Shown here one piece after another: positions 46,166 through 55,793 of a stretch of DNA of 64,000 nucleotides; position 1 is the first letter of the stretch; every line of letters begins with the position of its first letter. Position numbers and translations under genes: made by a program. Source of the stretch: Fibrella forsythiae (GTDB lineage Bacteria > Bacteroidota > Bacteroidia > Cytophagales > Spirosomataceae); NCBI RefSeq assembly GCF_017353175.1, contig NZ_JAFMYW010000010.1, forward strand, positions 124,001 to 188,000, read 5' to 3'. The notes beneath the pieces are model-generated. The model searched no databases, was not told where the DNA came from, and saw nothing but the letters and a program-made list of their open reading frames with translations.

Positions 46166-46741
46166 ATGAAACACGCACTCTTACTGCTCGCCTTTGTGGT
46201 GGGCTTCACGGCCTGTGCACCGCGGGTAGCGGTTGACAAGGCTAACGTCGACTTCTCGAAATACCGCACCTTCGCCTGGATGAACTCCGACGTAAAGGGT
46301 TCGCAAAATCCGGTATATTATAATCAACTGGCTACCGAGCAGGTTGAGCAGACCGTGGCTGGCGAGCTGGCCAAAAAAGGGCTGAAAGAGGTTGCCCGGC
46401 GTCCCGATCTGCTGTTGGGGTACCATTTCTTTGTAGAAGAGAAAACCCGTACGGTAGCCAACAACACAGGGCCCTACGGCTTTTATGGTCCGTATACGGG
46501 CTGGGGCCGTTGGGGTTATGGTGGCTGGGGACCCGGCTGGAATGGCTTCGGCGGCACGCAGTATACGCAGGAAAAATATGATGCCGGTACCGTTGTGGTC
46601 GATATGGTTGATGCCCGCACGAAACGCCTGATCTGGCGCGGTGCCGTGCAGAACGCCGTCAGCGATCCAACCAAGATTAGCCAGAACCTGGCCAAACAGG
46701 TTGAGCGCATCGTGGAGCAGTTTCCGCAGATACGTGGCTAA
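46166..46741 (+). CDS. DUF4136 lipoprotein
   Basis: The protein has 191 aa with a lipobox (LLAFVVGFTAC, Cys17). DUF4136 is recognisable from VDFSKYRTFAWM, EQVEQTVAGELAKKGLKEVARRPDLLLGYHF and GTVVVDMVDARTKRLIWRGAVQNAVSD. The middle has a Gly/Trp/Tyr-rich insert (GPYGFYGPYTGWGRWGYGG). The family consists of envelope lipoproteins of unknown role. A clear terminator follows. Confidence 0.88.
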   Translation: MKHALLLLAFVVGFTACAPRVAVDKANVDFSKYRTFAWMNSDVKGSQNPVYYNQLATEQVEQTVAGELAKKGLKEVARRPDLLLGYHFFVEEKTRTVANNTGPYGFYGPYTGWGRWGYGGWGPGWNGFGGTQYTQEKYDAGTVVVDMVDARTKRLIWRGAVQNAVSDPTKISQNLAKQVERIVEQFPQIRG

Positions 46742-46762
46742 CCTCTGAACCGATCAGCTTCG

Positions 46763-46796
46763 AAACCCCGTCTCATCGATTGAGGCGGGGTTTTTT
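46763..46796 (+). terminator. Rho-independent terminator after the DUF4136 gene
   Basis: AAACCCCG (46763-46770) pairs with CGGGGTTT (46786-46793), with inner CTCA/TGAG pairs, and ends in a run of six T. Confidence 0.85.
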
Positions 46797-46828
46797 GCGT
46801 TAAACTATCAGAACGCCGCCCTGACTTG

Positions 46829-46836
46829 TAGCTTTG
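46829..46836 (+). promoter_or_regulatory. -7 promoter box of the FtsX-type permease gene
   Basis: TAGCTTTG matches TAnnTTTG. Transcription would begin near 46843, after the GTG at 46838, so the TTG at 46859 is the more likely start codon. Confidence 0.5.
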
Positions 46837-46858
46837 TGTGGTTAAACGATCGTCATTC

Positions 46859-48103
46859 TTGAATCTCCCTGTTTTCCTTGCCAGCCGGGTGCGTAATGCG
46901 CCATTGGGTAGCTTCTCGGCCACCGTCACGCGCGTGGGCATTGCCAGTGTGGCCGTTGGCCTGGCCGTGCTGATCGTGGCCTTCGGCATTTTGTTTGGCT
47001 TCAAACGTACTATTCAGCAGAAAATTTTTGCGTTTGGTGCCCACTTGCAGGTGGTCAAATTCTCGGGTAACGTCTCCTACGATGCGCCGCCTGTTTCGCT
47101 TAAAGATCCTGCCTTTGCTCGCGTGAAAGCGTTGCCCGACGTTCGGCACGTACAAGGTGTCGCGACTAAAGCGGGTATTCTGCAAACCAGCGATGACCTG
47201 TCGGGCGTGGTGATGAAAGGCGTTGGTTCCGATTACGATTGGAACCTGTTTGGCGAATCGCTGGTAGCGGGTAAGTTGCCCAATTTCGATTCGGCGGCAA
47301 CAAACGGCTATTCCACCCAACTACTGATCAGCCGCGCCATTGCCAATCAGCTTCGGCTTGAGGTGGGTCAGTCGGCCATCCTGAATTTTACAGGCTTGGG
47401 CGAAGGGGCCACCGGGCTGCGCCCCCGCAAGATGACCATTGTCGGTATCTACGAAACCGGTCTGGAAGAAGGCGACAAAACCTTCGTCATCGGCGACCGG
47501 CGACTGGTGCAGCGACTCAACAACTGGGGTGCCGATTCGGTGGGGAGTTACGAGATTTTTGTCCGGGATTTCTCTCAGTTGAATCAGACGTTTGCGCGCG
47601 TACTTAATCAGATCCCGCCCGAAATGCGAGTCATTAAGGTGACCGATCAATACGGTATGCTCTTCGACTGGATGGTGCTGCTCGACCGGAACACCGCCGT
47701 GTTCATCGTCCTGATCATGTTTGTGGCCTGCTTCAATATGGGCTCGGTGCTGCTGGTGCTCATGATGGAACGTACCCCGATGATTGGCCTGCTGAAAGCC
47801 CTCGGAAGCCCCAACGCGCTGCTTCGCCGTATGTTTGTGGTCGTGGGCCTGAACATCGTTGTCTGGGGCCTGTTCATTGGCAACGGCGTTGGCCTCGGCC
47901 TCTGCTGGCTTCAATATCAGTACAAGCTCATTCCGCTCGACGCCAAGAATTATTACATGAACTACGTACCCATCGTCTGGGACTGGCCCGTCATCGGCCT
48001 CATTAACCTCGTCATCATCCTACTCATTGCCGTGGCGCTCTGGATTCCCACCCTCATCGTCAACCGCATCGACCCCGTGAAAGCGCTGGTGTTTAAGAAA
48101 TGA
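46859..48103 (+). CDS. FtsX-family ABC transporter permease (LolC/E-like)
   Basis: From the TTG at 46859 this is 414 aa (MNLPVFLASRV...); the GTG at 46838 adds seven residues. One N-terminal membrane helix (VGLAVLIVAFGILFGF), a large periplasmic domain (about 60-270) and three C-terminal helices form the LolC/LolE/MacB-type FtsX fold. The C-terminal FtsX block reads FIVLIMFVACFNMGSVLLVLMMERTPMIGLLKALGSPN. LolC/E extract lipoproteins from the inner membrane. The matching ATPase is not in this neighbourhood, so lipoprotein export is possible but not shown. Confidence 0.85.
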   Translation: MNLPVFLASRVRNAPLGSFSATVTRVGIASVAVGLAVLIVAFGILFGFKRTIQQKIFAFGAHLQVVKFSGNVSYDAPPVSLKDPAFARVKALPDVRHVQGVATKAGILQTSDDLSGVVMKGVGSDYDWNLFGESLVAGKLPNFDSAATNGYSTQLLISRAIANQLRLEVGQSAILNFTGLGEGATGLRPRKMTIVGIYETGLEEGDKTFVIGDRRLVQRLNNWGADSVGSYEIFVRDFSQLNQTFARVLNQIPPEMRVIKVTDQYGMLFDWMVLLDRNTAVFIVLIMFVACFNMGSVLLVLMMERTPMIGLLKALGSPNALLRRMFVVVGLNIVVWGLFIGNGVGLGLCWLQYQYKLIPLDAKNYYMNYVPIVWDWPVIGLINLVIILLIAVALWIPTLIVNRIDPVKALVFKK

Positions 48104-48176
48104 GTTAAGAAGTTACCGTATACCCCTGCTGCTGAATCATGAGCTTGTTATCCGCAACCGGTAGCCAGGCTAATAG

Positions 48177-48644
48177 TTATGCCATGCCCGACATAAAAGA
48201 GATAAAATAGTTCGACGCATAAACACCGAGCAAAATCAATAAAATATCCTGCGATTTTTTGTCAGATTGGATATCGTAATTATAGTCGAATTTACTCCAG
48301 CTAAATTTTGGGTCTAGTTGAATCAACCTTTCTCCAGCCTTATTTTCAATTACGAATTTATTGTAAAACATGCCTGTTGGTTTCAGCATATATTCTTGCC
48401 CATCCCGAAAACTAATCGAAATGTGTCCACGCCAATTCATAGTTAAGTTGACTAATTCAGCTCCATTCTTTGTGACTGAAACGCCTGTTTTGAAAAAGCC
48501 AACTGGTTGTATGCTAATGAATTCTGAATCCTGTAACTTGATTTTCGCTTTAAAGGAAAATAAGTGCTCGTAAATCAGTTCACCTAACTGCTGGCTGTTT
48601 TCAGTTAGCTGAAAGGTCTTTCTGTTTGTCGATTTCGTTTCCAT
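48177..48644 (-). CDS. Uncharacterised protein with C-terminal hydrophobic helix
   Basis: This is a 155-aa protein. Repeated beta-strands (ISIQPVGFFKTGVSVTKNG, HISISFRDGQEYMLKPTGMF, FVIENKAGERLIQLDP) loosely recall a tubby/LURP-one type barrel; the last 20 residues (ILLILLGVYASNYFISF) are a membrane helix. I cannot name a family. It is more AT-rich than its neighbours and lies between convergent ftsX-like and codirectional TraB genes. Confidence 0.6.
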   Translation of the reverse strand: METKSTNRKTFQLTENSQQLGELIYEHLFSFKAKIKLQDSEFISIQPVGFFKTGVSVTKNGAELVNLTMNWRGHISISFRDGQEYMLKPTGMFYNKFVIENKAGERLIQLDPKFSWSKFDYNYDIQSDKKSQDILLILLGVYASNYFISFMSGMA

Positions 48645-48732
48645 TTTATTTGATTTTTAATTGGTGACTTGATAATCGACTAACTATACTGATCGCTAAC
48701 TTTTTAGCCTGGGCCGTTGCGCTAGGAAATGT

Positions 48733-49596
48733 TCAATTCTTAACTTCTTTCACGCTATATCCTTGTTTCCGTAATAGCGCGATCACGCCTTTCTCACCGC
48801 CGAGGTGACCGGCTCCAAAGGCGAAGAAGGTAGGCTTGCTGGCGGCGGCTTTTTCGATGACCGGAATCCAGTTCTGGTTACGTTTTTCCAGCAGATCGGC
48901 TTCGAAATCGTCCAGGCCGTCGTATTTACTGTCTTTCATCTGTTTCATCATCGCCGTAATGTCCTGCGATTTATAGGCGGCCAGCAGCTTGGCCAGTTCC
49001 TGCTTGGCTTCGTCGGGCTTGCGCGCCATATCGACCAGCATGGCTACCTGCTTCTCCATCGGAATCTTGTCGAACACGGCCATCTGATCGCCGATCGTTT
49101 CCAGACCAAGAATCTCCTTTTTGTCTTTCGTGGCCAGTTGCATCAGCGTAAGGTCGTAGGAGGCGGGCTGGCAACCCAACGCGCTCATCGCCAGAAACGA
49201 ATACATGCCGATGGGCTTAATGGCCGACAGCGCCGCCATACTCATGCCTGAGCTCTTTTTCAGGTACGTATCCAGCATCGTGTACTCATCGGCCGACATG
49301 TAATCCTTAAGTGTTTTGCCGTTGGTAAACATCAGCCCCTGCATCATCGTCGCCTGCAAGGTTGGGTCGTCCATGTCGATTTCCAGGTACAGCTGTTTCG
49401 TGTCAGAAACGGCTTTTTTCATGGCATCGGTGATAACCAGATCGGTGGGGCAAACCAGGTGAAACGTGCCGTAGAGGTAGGAGGGGGCCGTCAGGTCTTT
49501 GCCCGTCACTTCATACAGCAACGAATTGTCTGTCTGGCAAAACGCGTTGGTTGATAGTATGGTAAGGGCCGTTGCCAGCGCTAAAAAAGCGTTCAT
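48733..49596 (-). CDS. TraB/GumN family protein
   Basis: The protein has 287 aa with a signal peptide (MNAFLALATALTILSTNAFCQ). TraB motifs are SYLYGTFHLVCP near the N-terminus, LEIDMDD, the central QLATKDKKEILGLETIGDQM and the C-terminal FFAFGAGHLGGEKGVIALLRKQGY. The paired GTxH and GAGHLxG motifs are thought to form a metallopeptidase-like site. It is periplasmic or surface-located; the substrate is unknown. A TACCTTTG box lies 37 nt upstream. Confidence 0.87.
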   Translation of the reverse strand: MNAFLALATALTILSTNAFCQTDNSLLYEVTGKDLTAPSYLYGTFHLVCPTDLVITDAMKKAVSDTKQLYLEIDMDDPTLQATMMQGLMFTNGKTLKDYMSADEYTMLDTYLKKSSGMSMAALSAIKPIGMYSFLAMSALGCQPASYDLTLMQLATKDKKEILGLETIGDQMAVFDKIPMEKQVAMLVDMARKPDEAKQELAKLLAAYKSQDITAMMKQMKDSKYDGLDDFEADLLEKRNQNWIPVIEKAAASKPTFFAFGAGHLGGEKGVIALLRKQGYSVKEVKN

Positions 49597-49632
49597 ATAG
49601 ACTATGTTTGTTTACTGATGTCTGTCTACACA

Positions 49633-49640
49633 CAAAGGTA
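49633..49640 (-). promoter_or_regulatory. -7 promoter box of the TraB gene
   Basis: The minus strand reads TACCTTTG, exactly as at 1922-1929 and at the same 37-nt distance from its start codon. Confidence 0.6.
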
Positions 49641-49714
49641 GTCTCTCCGGCCAATCGTGCGTTTCGCTGGCTCAGACTTTGGGATAAACGGCAGAAAGGA
49701 TGGGACGAAACCGG

Positions 49715-49722
49715 TATCTTTG
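49715..49722 (+). promoter_or_regulatory. -7 promoter box just upstream of icmF
   Basis: TATCTTTG fits TAnnTTTG and ends 4 nt before the ATG at 49727. The transcript would begin at about the start codon, so it is either leaderless or translation begins at the next ATG (49775). Confidence 0.45.
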
Positions 49723-49726
49723 AGGT

Positions 49727-52700
49727 ATGATTACTTCATCCGAACAACCCAAAACGTCGCCCAGGCCGGCTGTAATGCCAGCCCGGCTTCGACTGGTTAC
49801 AGCAGCGTCACTTTTCGACGGACATGATGCGGCCATTAACCTCATGCGGCGACTGTTGCAGTCGTCGGGGGCTGAGGTTATTCATCTGGGGCATAACCGG
49901 TCGGTGGCCGAGATCGTTGATTGCGCTATTCAGGAAGATGTGCAGGGCATTGCTATCACCAGCTACCAGGGCGGACATATTGAGTTCTTTAAATACATGT
50001 ACGACCTGCTCGGGGAACGCGGCGCAGGGCACATAAAAATATTTGGTGGCGGTGGCGGCACCATTCTTCCAGGCGAAATTGAGGAGTTGCACGCCTACGG
50101 CATCGCCCGGCTCTATAGCCCCGACGATGGCCGGACGCTGGGCCTGCAAGGCATGATCGATGATTTGCTGGCTCGTTGTCGCGAAGTGGTACTGCCAACC
50201 AACACTACAGATGACGATGTCACCCTGCGCGTTGCCCGGCTTATCACCCTGGCCGAAAATGGTGTAGAGGCCGCACCGGCAGACCGACAAAATCTTGCGT
50301 CTCTACGCCCCACGCCCGTTCTTGGCATTACCGGCACGGGCGGCGCAGGTAAATCGTCGCTGGTCGATGAACTAATCCTGCGCTTCCTGCGAACGTACCC
50401 GGATAAAACGATGGCGATCATCTCGGTCGATCCGTCGAAACGGAAAACGGGCGGTGCCTTGCTGGGCGATCGAATCCGGATGAATACGCTGAACCCGGCC
50501 GTAAGTCAGGGGCGGGTATATATGCGGTCGCTGGCTACCCGGCAGGCCAATCTGGCCCTGAGCCGCCACGTGCAGGATGCCATCGACATTTGTAAAAGCG
50601 CGGGCTTCGATCTGGTCATTGTAGAGACGTCGGGCATCGGCCAGTCAGATACGGAGATCACTGAACATGCCGACAAAACGCTTTACGTGATGACGGCCGA
50701 GTACGGCGCAGCCACGCAGCTGGAAAAAATCGATATGCTCGATTTTGCCGACCTCATCGCCATCAATAAATTCGACAAGCGAGGGTCATTGGATGCCCTT
50801 CGCGACGTACGCAAGCAATACCGCCGCAACCACAACGACTGGGACACGCCCGACGAGCAATTGCCCATCCTGGGCACCATGGCCGCCCAATTCAACGACC
50901 CCGGCATGAACGAGTTGTTCAGTCGGGCGATGAAGAAGTTGGGATTTGGGGTTTCAGATTTGGGATTGGGCGCTGCTAGCAAGCTCAGTTCTATTGTGGA
51001 GCAAAATCCCAAATCCGATATCCCAAATCCGACATCCGCTATTATCCCGCCCGACCGGGTACGTTACCTGGCCGAGATTGTGGAGGAAAGCCGGCGTTAC
51101 GACCGGTTCGTGACGGAACAGGCTACGCTGGCGCGCAGGCAATACCAACTCAGCGGTGCTCTTGGTATGGGTATTGAGGCGGCTCGTTCGCTCTATGAGC
51201 AGATTACAACGCAACTGCACCCGGAAGCCCGCGCCTTGCTGGCTCAGTGGCCCGACATGCAGAAACGGTACACGGCTGATCAGTACGAGTTTAAAGTCCG
51301 TGATAAGGTGATTCGGCAACCGCTGTACACCGAAACATTATCGCACCTCCGGATTCCGAAAGTAGCGTTGCCGAAATATTCCGACTGGGGCGATGTGCTG
51401 CGCTGGCTCATGCGCGAGAACGTACCTGGCGAGTTTCCCTACACGGCAGGTGTGTTTCCGCTGAAGCGCGAAGGCGAAGATCCCACGCGGATGTTTGCGG
51501 GCGAAGGCGGACCCGAACGGACCAACCGGCGGTTTCACTACGTCTCGAAAGGGATGCCTGCCAAACGACTGTCGACCGCCTTCGACTCGGTAACGCTATA
51601 CGGCGAAGACCCTGCGTTGCGTCCTGACATTTTCGGTAAAGTGGGTAACTCCGGCGTCAGCATCGCCTCGCTCGATGATGCCAAGAAACTCTATTCCGGC
51701 TTTGACCTCTGCGACCCCGCCACCAGCGTGTCGATGACCATTAACGGCCCCGCCCCCATGTTGCTGGCCTTCTTCCTGAACGCCGCAATCGACCAGCAGG
51801 TAGAAAAGTGGTTGGAAGGGAAGGAGGAAAGGGAAAAAGGAGGAGGGGGAGAAGGGGGACTGTCCGCGACCTCTTCCTCCCTTTCCTCCCCCTCCTCCCT
51901 TTACTCCCCTTATCAAGGCTCACTACCCGACGGTAACAACGGCCTGGGCTTGGCGCTGCTTGGAACTACCGGCGATAAAGTCATCCCGGCTGATGTGTAT
52001 GAGCAGATCAAAGCCGATACGCTGCGGAAAGTGCGCGGAACGGTGCAGGCCGATATTCTGAAGGAAGATCAGGCGCAGAATACCTGCATTTTCTCCACCG
52101 AATTTGCCCTGCGCATGATGGGCGACATTCAGGAATATTTCACGCAGAACCGCGTTCAGAACTTCTATTCCGTCTCGATTTCCGGCTACCACATCGCCGA
52201 AGCAGGCGCTAACCCGATTAGCCAACTGGCGTTTACGCTTTCGAACGGCTTTACGTTCGTAGAATATTACCTGAGCCGCGGCCTGCATATCGATGACTTC
52301 GCACCGAACCTGTCGTTCTTCTTCTCGAACGGCATGGACCCCGAATACACGGTGCTGGGTCGGGTTGCGCGGCGTATTTGGGCCAAAGCGATGAAGCATA
52401 AATACAACGCCAACGACCGGAGCCAGAAGTTGAAATACCACATTCAGACATCGGGGCGGAGTTTGCACGCGCAGGAGATCGCCTTCAACGATATTCGGAC
52501 AACGCTACAGGCACTACTGGCTATTTACGACAACACCAACTCGCTGCATACCAACGCCTATGACGAAGCGATCACCACACCAACGGAAGAGTCGGTTCGG
52601 CGGGCGATGGCGATTCAACTGGTGATCAACCGCGAGTTTGGCCTGACCAAGAATGAAAATCCGTTGCAGGGGTCATTTGTGGTGGAAGAACTGACGGATA

Positions 52701-53134
52701 TGGTTGAAGAGGCCGTGTATCAGGAGTTTCTGGCCATTAACGAGCGGGGTGGTGTATTGGGTGCGATGGAGCGAATGTACCAGCGCAGCAAAATCCAGGA
52801 AGAGTCGATGTATTACGAGACGCTGAAACATAATGGGCAACTGCCCATCGTTGGCGTGAATACCTTTCTGGATCCGAATGGTTCGCCCACGGTTACACCG
52901 GCTGAAGTGATCCGAAGTACCGACGAAGAAAAACGCGCTCAGGTCGACAACGTCCGCCAGTTCCGGGAACGCAACGCCGATGCGGCCGGGGTGGCGCTAC
53001 AGCAGCTTCAGCAGACCGCCTTGACGGGTGGTAACCTCTTCGCCAGCCTGATGGAAGCCGCCAAAGTGTGTTCACTAGGCCAGCTCTCGCAAGCTCTCTA
53101 CGCCGTTGGCGGGCAATATCGCCGGAATATGTAG
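49727..53134 (+). CDS. icmF: Fused isobutyryl-CoA mutase IcmF
   Basis: The protein has 1135 aa and interconverts isobutyryl-CoA and butyryl-CoA with adenosylcobalamin. Domain order: B12-binding ([14 protein letters not shown], with the cobalt-ligand His; [14 protein letters not shown]), MeaI-type GTPase chaperone ([45 protein letters not shown]), linker, then the mutase barrel ([84 protein letters not shown]). Two linkers are low-complexity: about residues 405-440 (heptad inverted repeat) and 698-728 ([13 protein letters not shown]...SSSLSSPSS). A later start (Met17) is possible. It stands alone. Confidence 0.95.
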   Translation: MITSSEQPKTSPRPAVMPARLRLVTAASLFDGHDAAINLMRRLLQSSGAEVIHLGHNRSVAEIVDCAIQEDVQGIAITSYQGGHIEFFKYMYDLLGERGAGHIKIFGGGGGTILPGEIEELHAYGIARLYSPDDGRTLGLQGMIDDLLARCREVVLPTNTTDDDVTLRVARLITLAENGVEAAPADRQNLASLRPTPVLGITGTGGAGKSSLVDELILRFLRTYPDKTMAIISVDPSKRKTGGALLGDRIRMNTLNPAVSQGRVYMRSLATRQANLALSRHVQDAIDICKSAGFDLVIVETSGIGQSDTEITEHADKTLYVMTAEYGAATQLEKIDMLDFADLIAINKFDKRGSLDALRDVRKQYRRNHNDWDTPDEQLPILGTMAAQFNDPGMNELFSRAMKKLGFGVSDLGLGAASKLSSIVEQNPKSDIPNPTSAIIPPDRVRYLAEIVEESRRYDRFVTEQATLARRQYQLSGALGMGIEAARSLYEQITTQLHPEARALLAQWPDMQKRYTADQYEFKVRDKVIRQPLYTETLSHLRIPKVALPKYSDWGDVLRWLMRENVPGEFPYTAGVFPLKREGEDPTRMFAGEGGPERTNRRFHYVSKGMPAKRLSTAFDSVTLYGEDPALRPDIFGKVGNSGVSIASLDDAKKLYSGFDLCDPATSVSMTINGPAPMLLAFFLNAAIDQQVEKWLEGKEEREKGGGGEGGLSATSSSLSSPSSLYSPYQGSLPDGNNGLGLALLGTTGDKVIPADVYEQIKADTLRKVRGTVQADILKEDQAQNTCIFSTEFALRMMGDIQEYFTQNRVQNFYSVSISGYHIAEAGANPISQLAFTLSNGFTFVEYYLSRGLHIDDFAPNLSFFFSNGMDPEYTVLGRVARRIWAKAMKHKYNANDRSQKLKYHIQTSGRSLHAQEIAFNDIRTTLQALLAIYDNTNSLHTNAYDEAITTPTEESVRRAMAIQLVINREFGLTKNENPLQGSFVVEELTDMVEEAVYQEFLAINERGGVLGAMERMYQRSKIQEESMYYETLKHNGQLPIVGVNTFLDPNGSPTVTPAEVIRSTDEEKRAQVDNVRQFRERNADAAGVALQQLQQTALTGGNLFASLMEAAKVCSLGQLSQALYAVGGQYRRNM
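50939..51040 (+). repeat. In-frame inverted repeat of 7-nt units inside icmF
   Basis: The left arm reads TTGGGAT TTGGGGT TTCAGAT TTGGGAT; the right arm (51006-51040) ATCCCAA ATCCGAT ATCCCAA ATCCGAC ATCCGCT. Over 24 nt the arms pair with three mismatches. It encodes FGVSDLGLG...[11 protein letters not shown] in the GTPase-mutase linker. Confidence 0.7.
51820..51907 (+). repeat. In-frame purine-rich/pyrimidine-rich inverted repeat inside icmF
   Basis: A run of G and A (51820-51870) is followed by a complementary run of C and T (51881-51907). Together they encode [15 protein letters not shown] and [13 protein letters not shown] in a linker of the mutase domain. The pairing is approximate because of low complexity. 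Confidence 0.6.
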
Positions 53135-53171
53135 GCATGATGTGTAGCATCGGAGCCGCCCGGTTCCGACG

Positions 53172-53699
53172 CTATACATCACCCGTTAACCCATCTGCCA
53201 AACGCCGCAGCGCCTGCTCAGTGGCAGGATCAATGAGTTCGCCGCTGGCGTTCATCTTGTTTCGGATAGACGAAAGCACCAGCGAACAGCCGTCGGGGAT
53301 GCTGGTATTCAAGGCCGTGAGTGTGGGCAGGAGCGAAGCCATTGCCCGTTCGCCACCCATGTAGCTGGGTGAAGCACTGATCGCGGCCATTGGTTTTCTG
53401 TCGAATAAAGCCGTTGACACGCACCAGTCGAGGGCATTTTTCAGTAGGCCGGGAATGCCAAACGCGTATTCGGGCGTGCAGATGATAACTCCCTGCGATT
53501 GACCGATGGCTTCACGCAATGCCCGGACGCTCTCTGGTACGTTGTCGTTATCGCGTTCGGGGCTGAAATGCGGCAGCTCGTCAAGGCCGTCAAAAATCGT
53601 CAGTTGGGCCGGAGCGGGTAGTAGCCGACCAACGGCCCGTAGCAGCTGTGTGTTGGTGGAGCCGGCACGAAGGCTGCCCGATATGCCGAGAATGTTCAT
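53172..53699 (-). CDS. NADPH-dependent FMN reductase family protein
   Basis: From the ATG at 53699 this is 175 aa (MNILGISGSLRAGSTNTQLL). The flavodoxin-like motifs are GSLRAGSTN for FMN phosphate, TPEYAFGIPGLLKNALDW for the isoalloxazine ring, and ASPSYMGGERA. Members reduce FMN, quinones, chromate or azo compounds with NAD(P)H. The exact substrate cannot be told. It converges on icmF and is divergent from the tRNA methyltransferase gene. Confidence 0.9.
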   Translation of the reverse strand: MNILGISGSLRAGSTNTQLLRAVGRLLPAPAQLTIFDGLDELPHFSPERDNDNVPESVRALREAIGQSQGVIICTPEYAFGIPGLLKNALDWCVSTALFDRKPMAAISASPSYMGGERAMASLLPTLTALNTSIPDGCSLVLSSIRNKMNASGELIDPATEQALRRLADGLTGDV

Positions 53700-53780
53700 T
53701 TGTTGGCGCAATATTTATGGCTTGTTCCAGAAAAAACTTGTTGCCCTGTCAAAAAACGGGCTCAAACGGCATAGCTAACC

Positions 53781-54518
53781 ATGTTTCGGTTTAAACAATT
53801 CACTATTCAGCAAGACCGCACGGCCATGAAAGTCTGCACCGACGCCTGCGTGTTGGGGGCCTGGGCCGATGTGGCCGGAAACCACCTGCTCGATATTGGC
53901 ACCGGTACCGGACTACTGGCGCTGATGGCCGCCCAACGAAACCCGGAAGCGCAGATCGACGCCGTTGAACTCGACGAGGTAGCGGCTGGCCAGGCAAAGG
54001 AGAACGTAGCCGCCAGTCCGTTTGCCAGCCAGGTACGTGTCTGGAATACCCCGATTCAAACGTACCTGAACATAGGGTCGGGCAACCTACCTGAGCCTGT
54101 TTATGATTGTGTTCTGACAAACCCGCCGTTTTATACCAACTCGCTTCGGTCGCCCGATAAAACGGTGAACCGTGCCTTGCATACCGATGATCTGCCGTTT
54201 GCTGACTTACTTACGGCCGTCCGGCGATTGCTCCGTCTGTCAGGTACGTGGTGGGTACTGCTGCCTCCGCCCGAATCAGATGCGTTGATCAAGCTGGCTG
54301 CAGTTGCCGGAACGGCCTCAGGTACGTTGCGCCCATTCCGGCAACTGCAACTACGCCATCATGCACAAAAGCCCGTATTCAGGCATCTCACGGCTTTTCG
54401 TTTCAGCGCCTCCCCCATTGACTATGGGCCAGACGAACTGGTCATCCACGAACTTGACGGACGTACCTACACTCTTGAATTTCGCGCCTTATTGCAACCC
54501 TACTATCTGATATTCTGA
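53781..54518 (+). CDS. trmN6: tRNA1(Val) (adenine(37)-N6)-methyltransferase
   Basis: The protein has 245 aa. The SAM-binding motif is LLDIGTGTGLLALMAAQ, followed by the acidic loop DAVELD and the N6-adenine methylase motif NPPFY. The start FKQFTIQQDRTAMKVCTDACVLGAW is characteristic of the YfiC/TrmN6 group, which methylates A37 of tRNA1(Val). The gene contains four CAGGTACGT copies in under 300 nt (54031, 54059, 54241, 54319), two of which are the full 10-mer. Confidence 0.9.
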   Translation: MFRFKQFTIQQDRTAMKVCTDACVLGAWADVAGNHLLDIGTGTGLLALMAAQRNPEAQIDAVELDEVAAGQAKENVAASPFASQVRVWNTPIQTYLNIGSGNLPEPVYDCVLTNPPFYTNSLRSPDKTVNRALHTDDLPFADLLTAVRRLLRLSGTWWVLLPPPESDALIKLAAVAGTASGTLRPFRQLQLRHHAQKPVFRHLTAFRFSASPIDYGPDELVIHELDGRTYTLEFRALLQPYYLIF

Positions 54519-54635
54519 AATCTTCCGAACTTTGACAGCGTTATCAGGTATCGATGAACGTAAACAAGCTCTTCAGAAATAGGGCTGATACCTGTTCATT
54601 GATATCTGTTAACTGTGATTCAAGCGTAGCGCCAC

Positions 54636-55610
54636 ATGCAACTGACCATATTGATTCCGCTCTACAACGAAGACGAGTCGCTGCCCGAGCTGCACGACTG
54701 GATCGTTCGGGTCGTGACGGAACATAATTACTCGTACGAATTGCTCTTCATGGATGATGGCAGTACCGATCATTCCTGGGACGTCATCGAAGGGCTGGCC
54801 GCGCGCAACCCTCATGTACGGGGTATCCGGTTTGCGCGTAACTCGGGCAAGACGGCCGCCCTGCAAACGGGTTTTCAGGCCGCACGGGGTAGGGTGGTTA
54901 TCACGATGGATGCCGATCTACAGGATAGCCCTGACGAGATCCCCGAGCTGTACCGGATGATCACCGAAGAGGGCTATGATCTGGTGTCGGGCTGGAAAGA
55001 GAAACGGTATGACCCGATCACTAAAACACTGCCTACCAAGCTGTTCAACGGTGTGGCCCGGTGGGTGTCGGGCGTGAAGCTGCATGATTTCAACTGTGGG
55101 TTGAAAGCGTACCGGCAGGAGGTGGTGAAATCACTGAACCTCTACGGCGATATGCACCGCAACATTCCGATCATTGCCAACTGGAACGGCTACAGCCGCA
55201 TTGGCGAGAAGGTGGTGCAACACCGGGCGCGCAAATATGGTACCACCAAATTTGGCCTCGAACGGTTCGTGAACGGCTTTCTCGACATACTCGTCATTGC
55301 CTTCGTAAACAAGTTCAGTAAACGGCCGATGCACTTCTTCGGCGGGCTGGGTACGTTGTCGTTTTTTTTCGGGATGATAATGGCATTGGTGATCGTTGGT
55401 CAGAAAAAGTACAATATCCTGCAAGGGTTGCCATACCGGAATGCAACGGATAATCCGCTGTTCTATTTCGGCCTGATTGCCATTGTCTTAGGGGTTCAGC
55501 TCTTCCTGGCCGGCTTCCTGGCCGAGCTGTATATCCGGCAGTCGTCGGGTAAGACCACAGAGTACCAAATTGCCCGAAAGATAGGTTTTTCGGAGACAGT
55601 GACGGTTTAG
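54636..55610 (+). CDS. Family 2 glycosyltransferase with C-terminal membrane helices (GtrB/DPM1-like)
   Basis: The protein has 324 aa. The GT-A domain begins TILIPLYNEDESLPEL and shows FMDDGSTD, the DAD metal-binding motif in TMDADLQDSPDEIPEL, and a C-terminal catalytic-type region. Two membrane helices follow (about 236-258 and 278-302). Such enzymes transfer a sugar from a nucleotide donor to polyprenyl phosphate, for wall or lipopolysaccharide decoration. Donor and acceptor are not determined. It starts 117 nt after the methyltransferase gene. Confidence 0.9.
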   Translation: MQLTILIPLYNEDESLPELHDWIVRVVTEHNYSYELLFMDDGSTDHSWDVIEGLAARNPHVRGIRFARNSGKTAALQTGFQAARGRVVITMDADLQDSPDEIPELYRMITEEGYDLVSGWKEKRYDPITKTLPTKLFNGVARWVSGVKLHDFNCGLKAYRQEVVKSLNLYGDMHRNIPIIANWNGYSRIGEKVVQHRARKYGTTKFGLERFVNGFLDILVIAFVNKFSKRPMHFFGGLGTLSFFFGMIMALVIVGQKKYNILQGLPYRNATDNPLFYFGLIAIVLGVQLFLAGFLAELYIRQSSGKTTEYQIARKIGFSETVTV

Positions 55611-55624
55611 CTTAACTACCGTCT

Positions 55625-55632
55625 TATCTTTG
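55625..55632 (+). promoter_or_regulatory. -7 promoter box upstream of ppa
   Basis: TATCTTTG fits TAnnTTTG. The ATG at 55794 lies 162 nt downstream, giving a leader of about 155 nt; the frame also opens at a TTG at 55704. Confidence 0.45.
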
Positions 55633-55793
55633 TGTTATCACGCTGGTAGACATCGTCTTGATGCTCTGCACAGAGTCGTCCCGGTATCTGGCATCCGTTC
55701 AGCTTGTGGCTGAAACAGGCTGCTGAATACCGGGATGTGTCATTTATATCGTTTCCGTTTCGCGGAATAATACAAAATTTTCAATTACCAATT

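Noticed and set aside
55704-55793. Upstream extension of inorganic pyrophosphatase from a TTG
   Set aside because: The 30 extra residues have no counterpart in the family; the ATG at 55794 gives the expected N-terminus.
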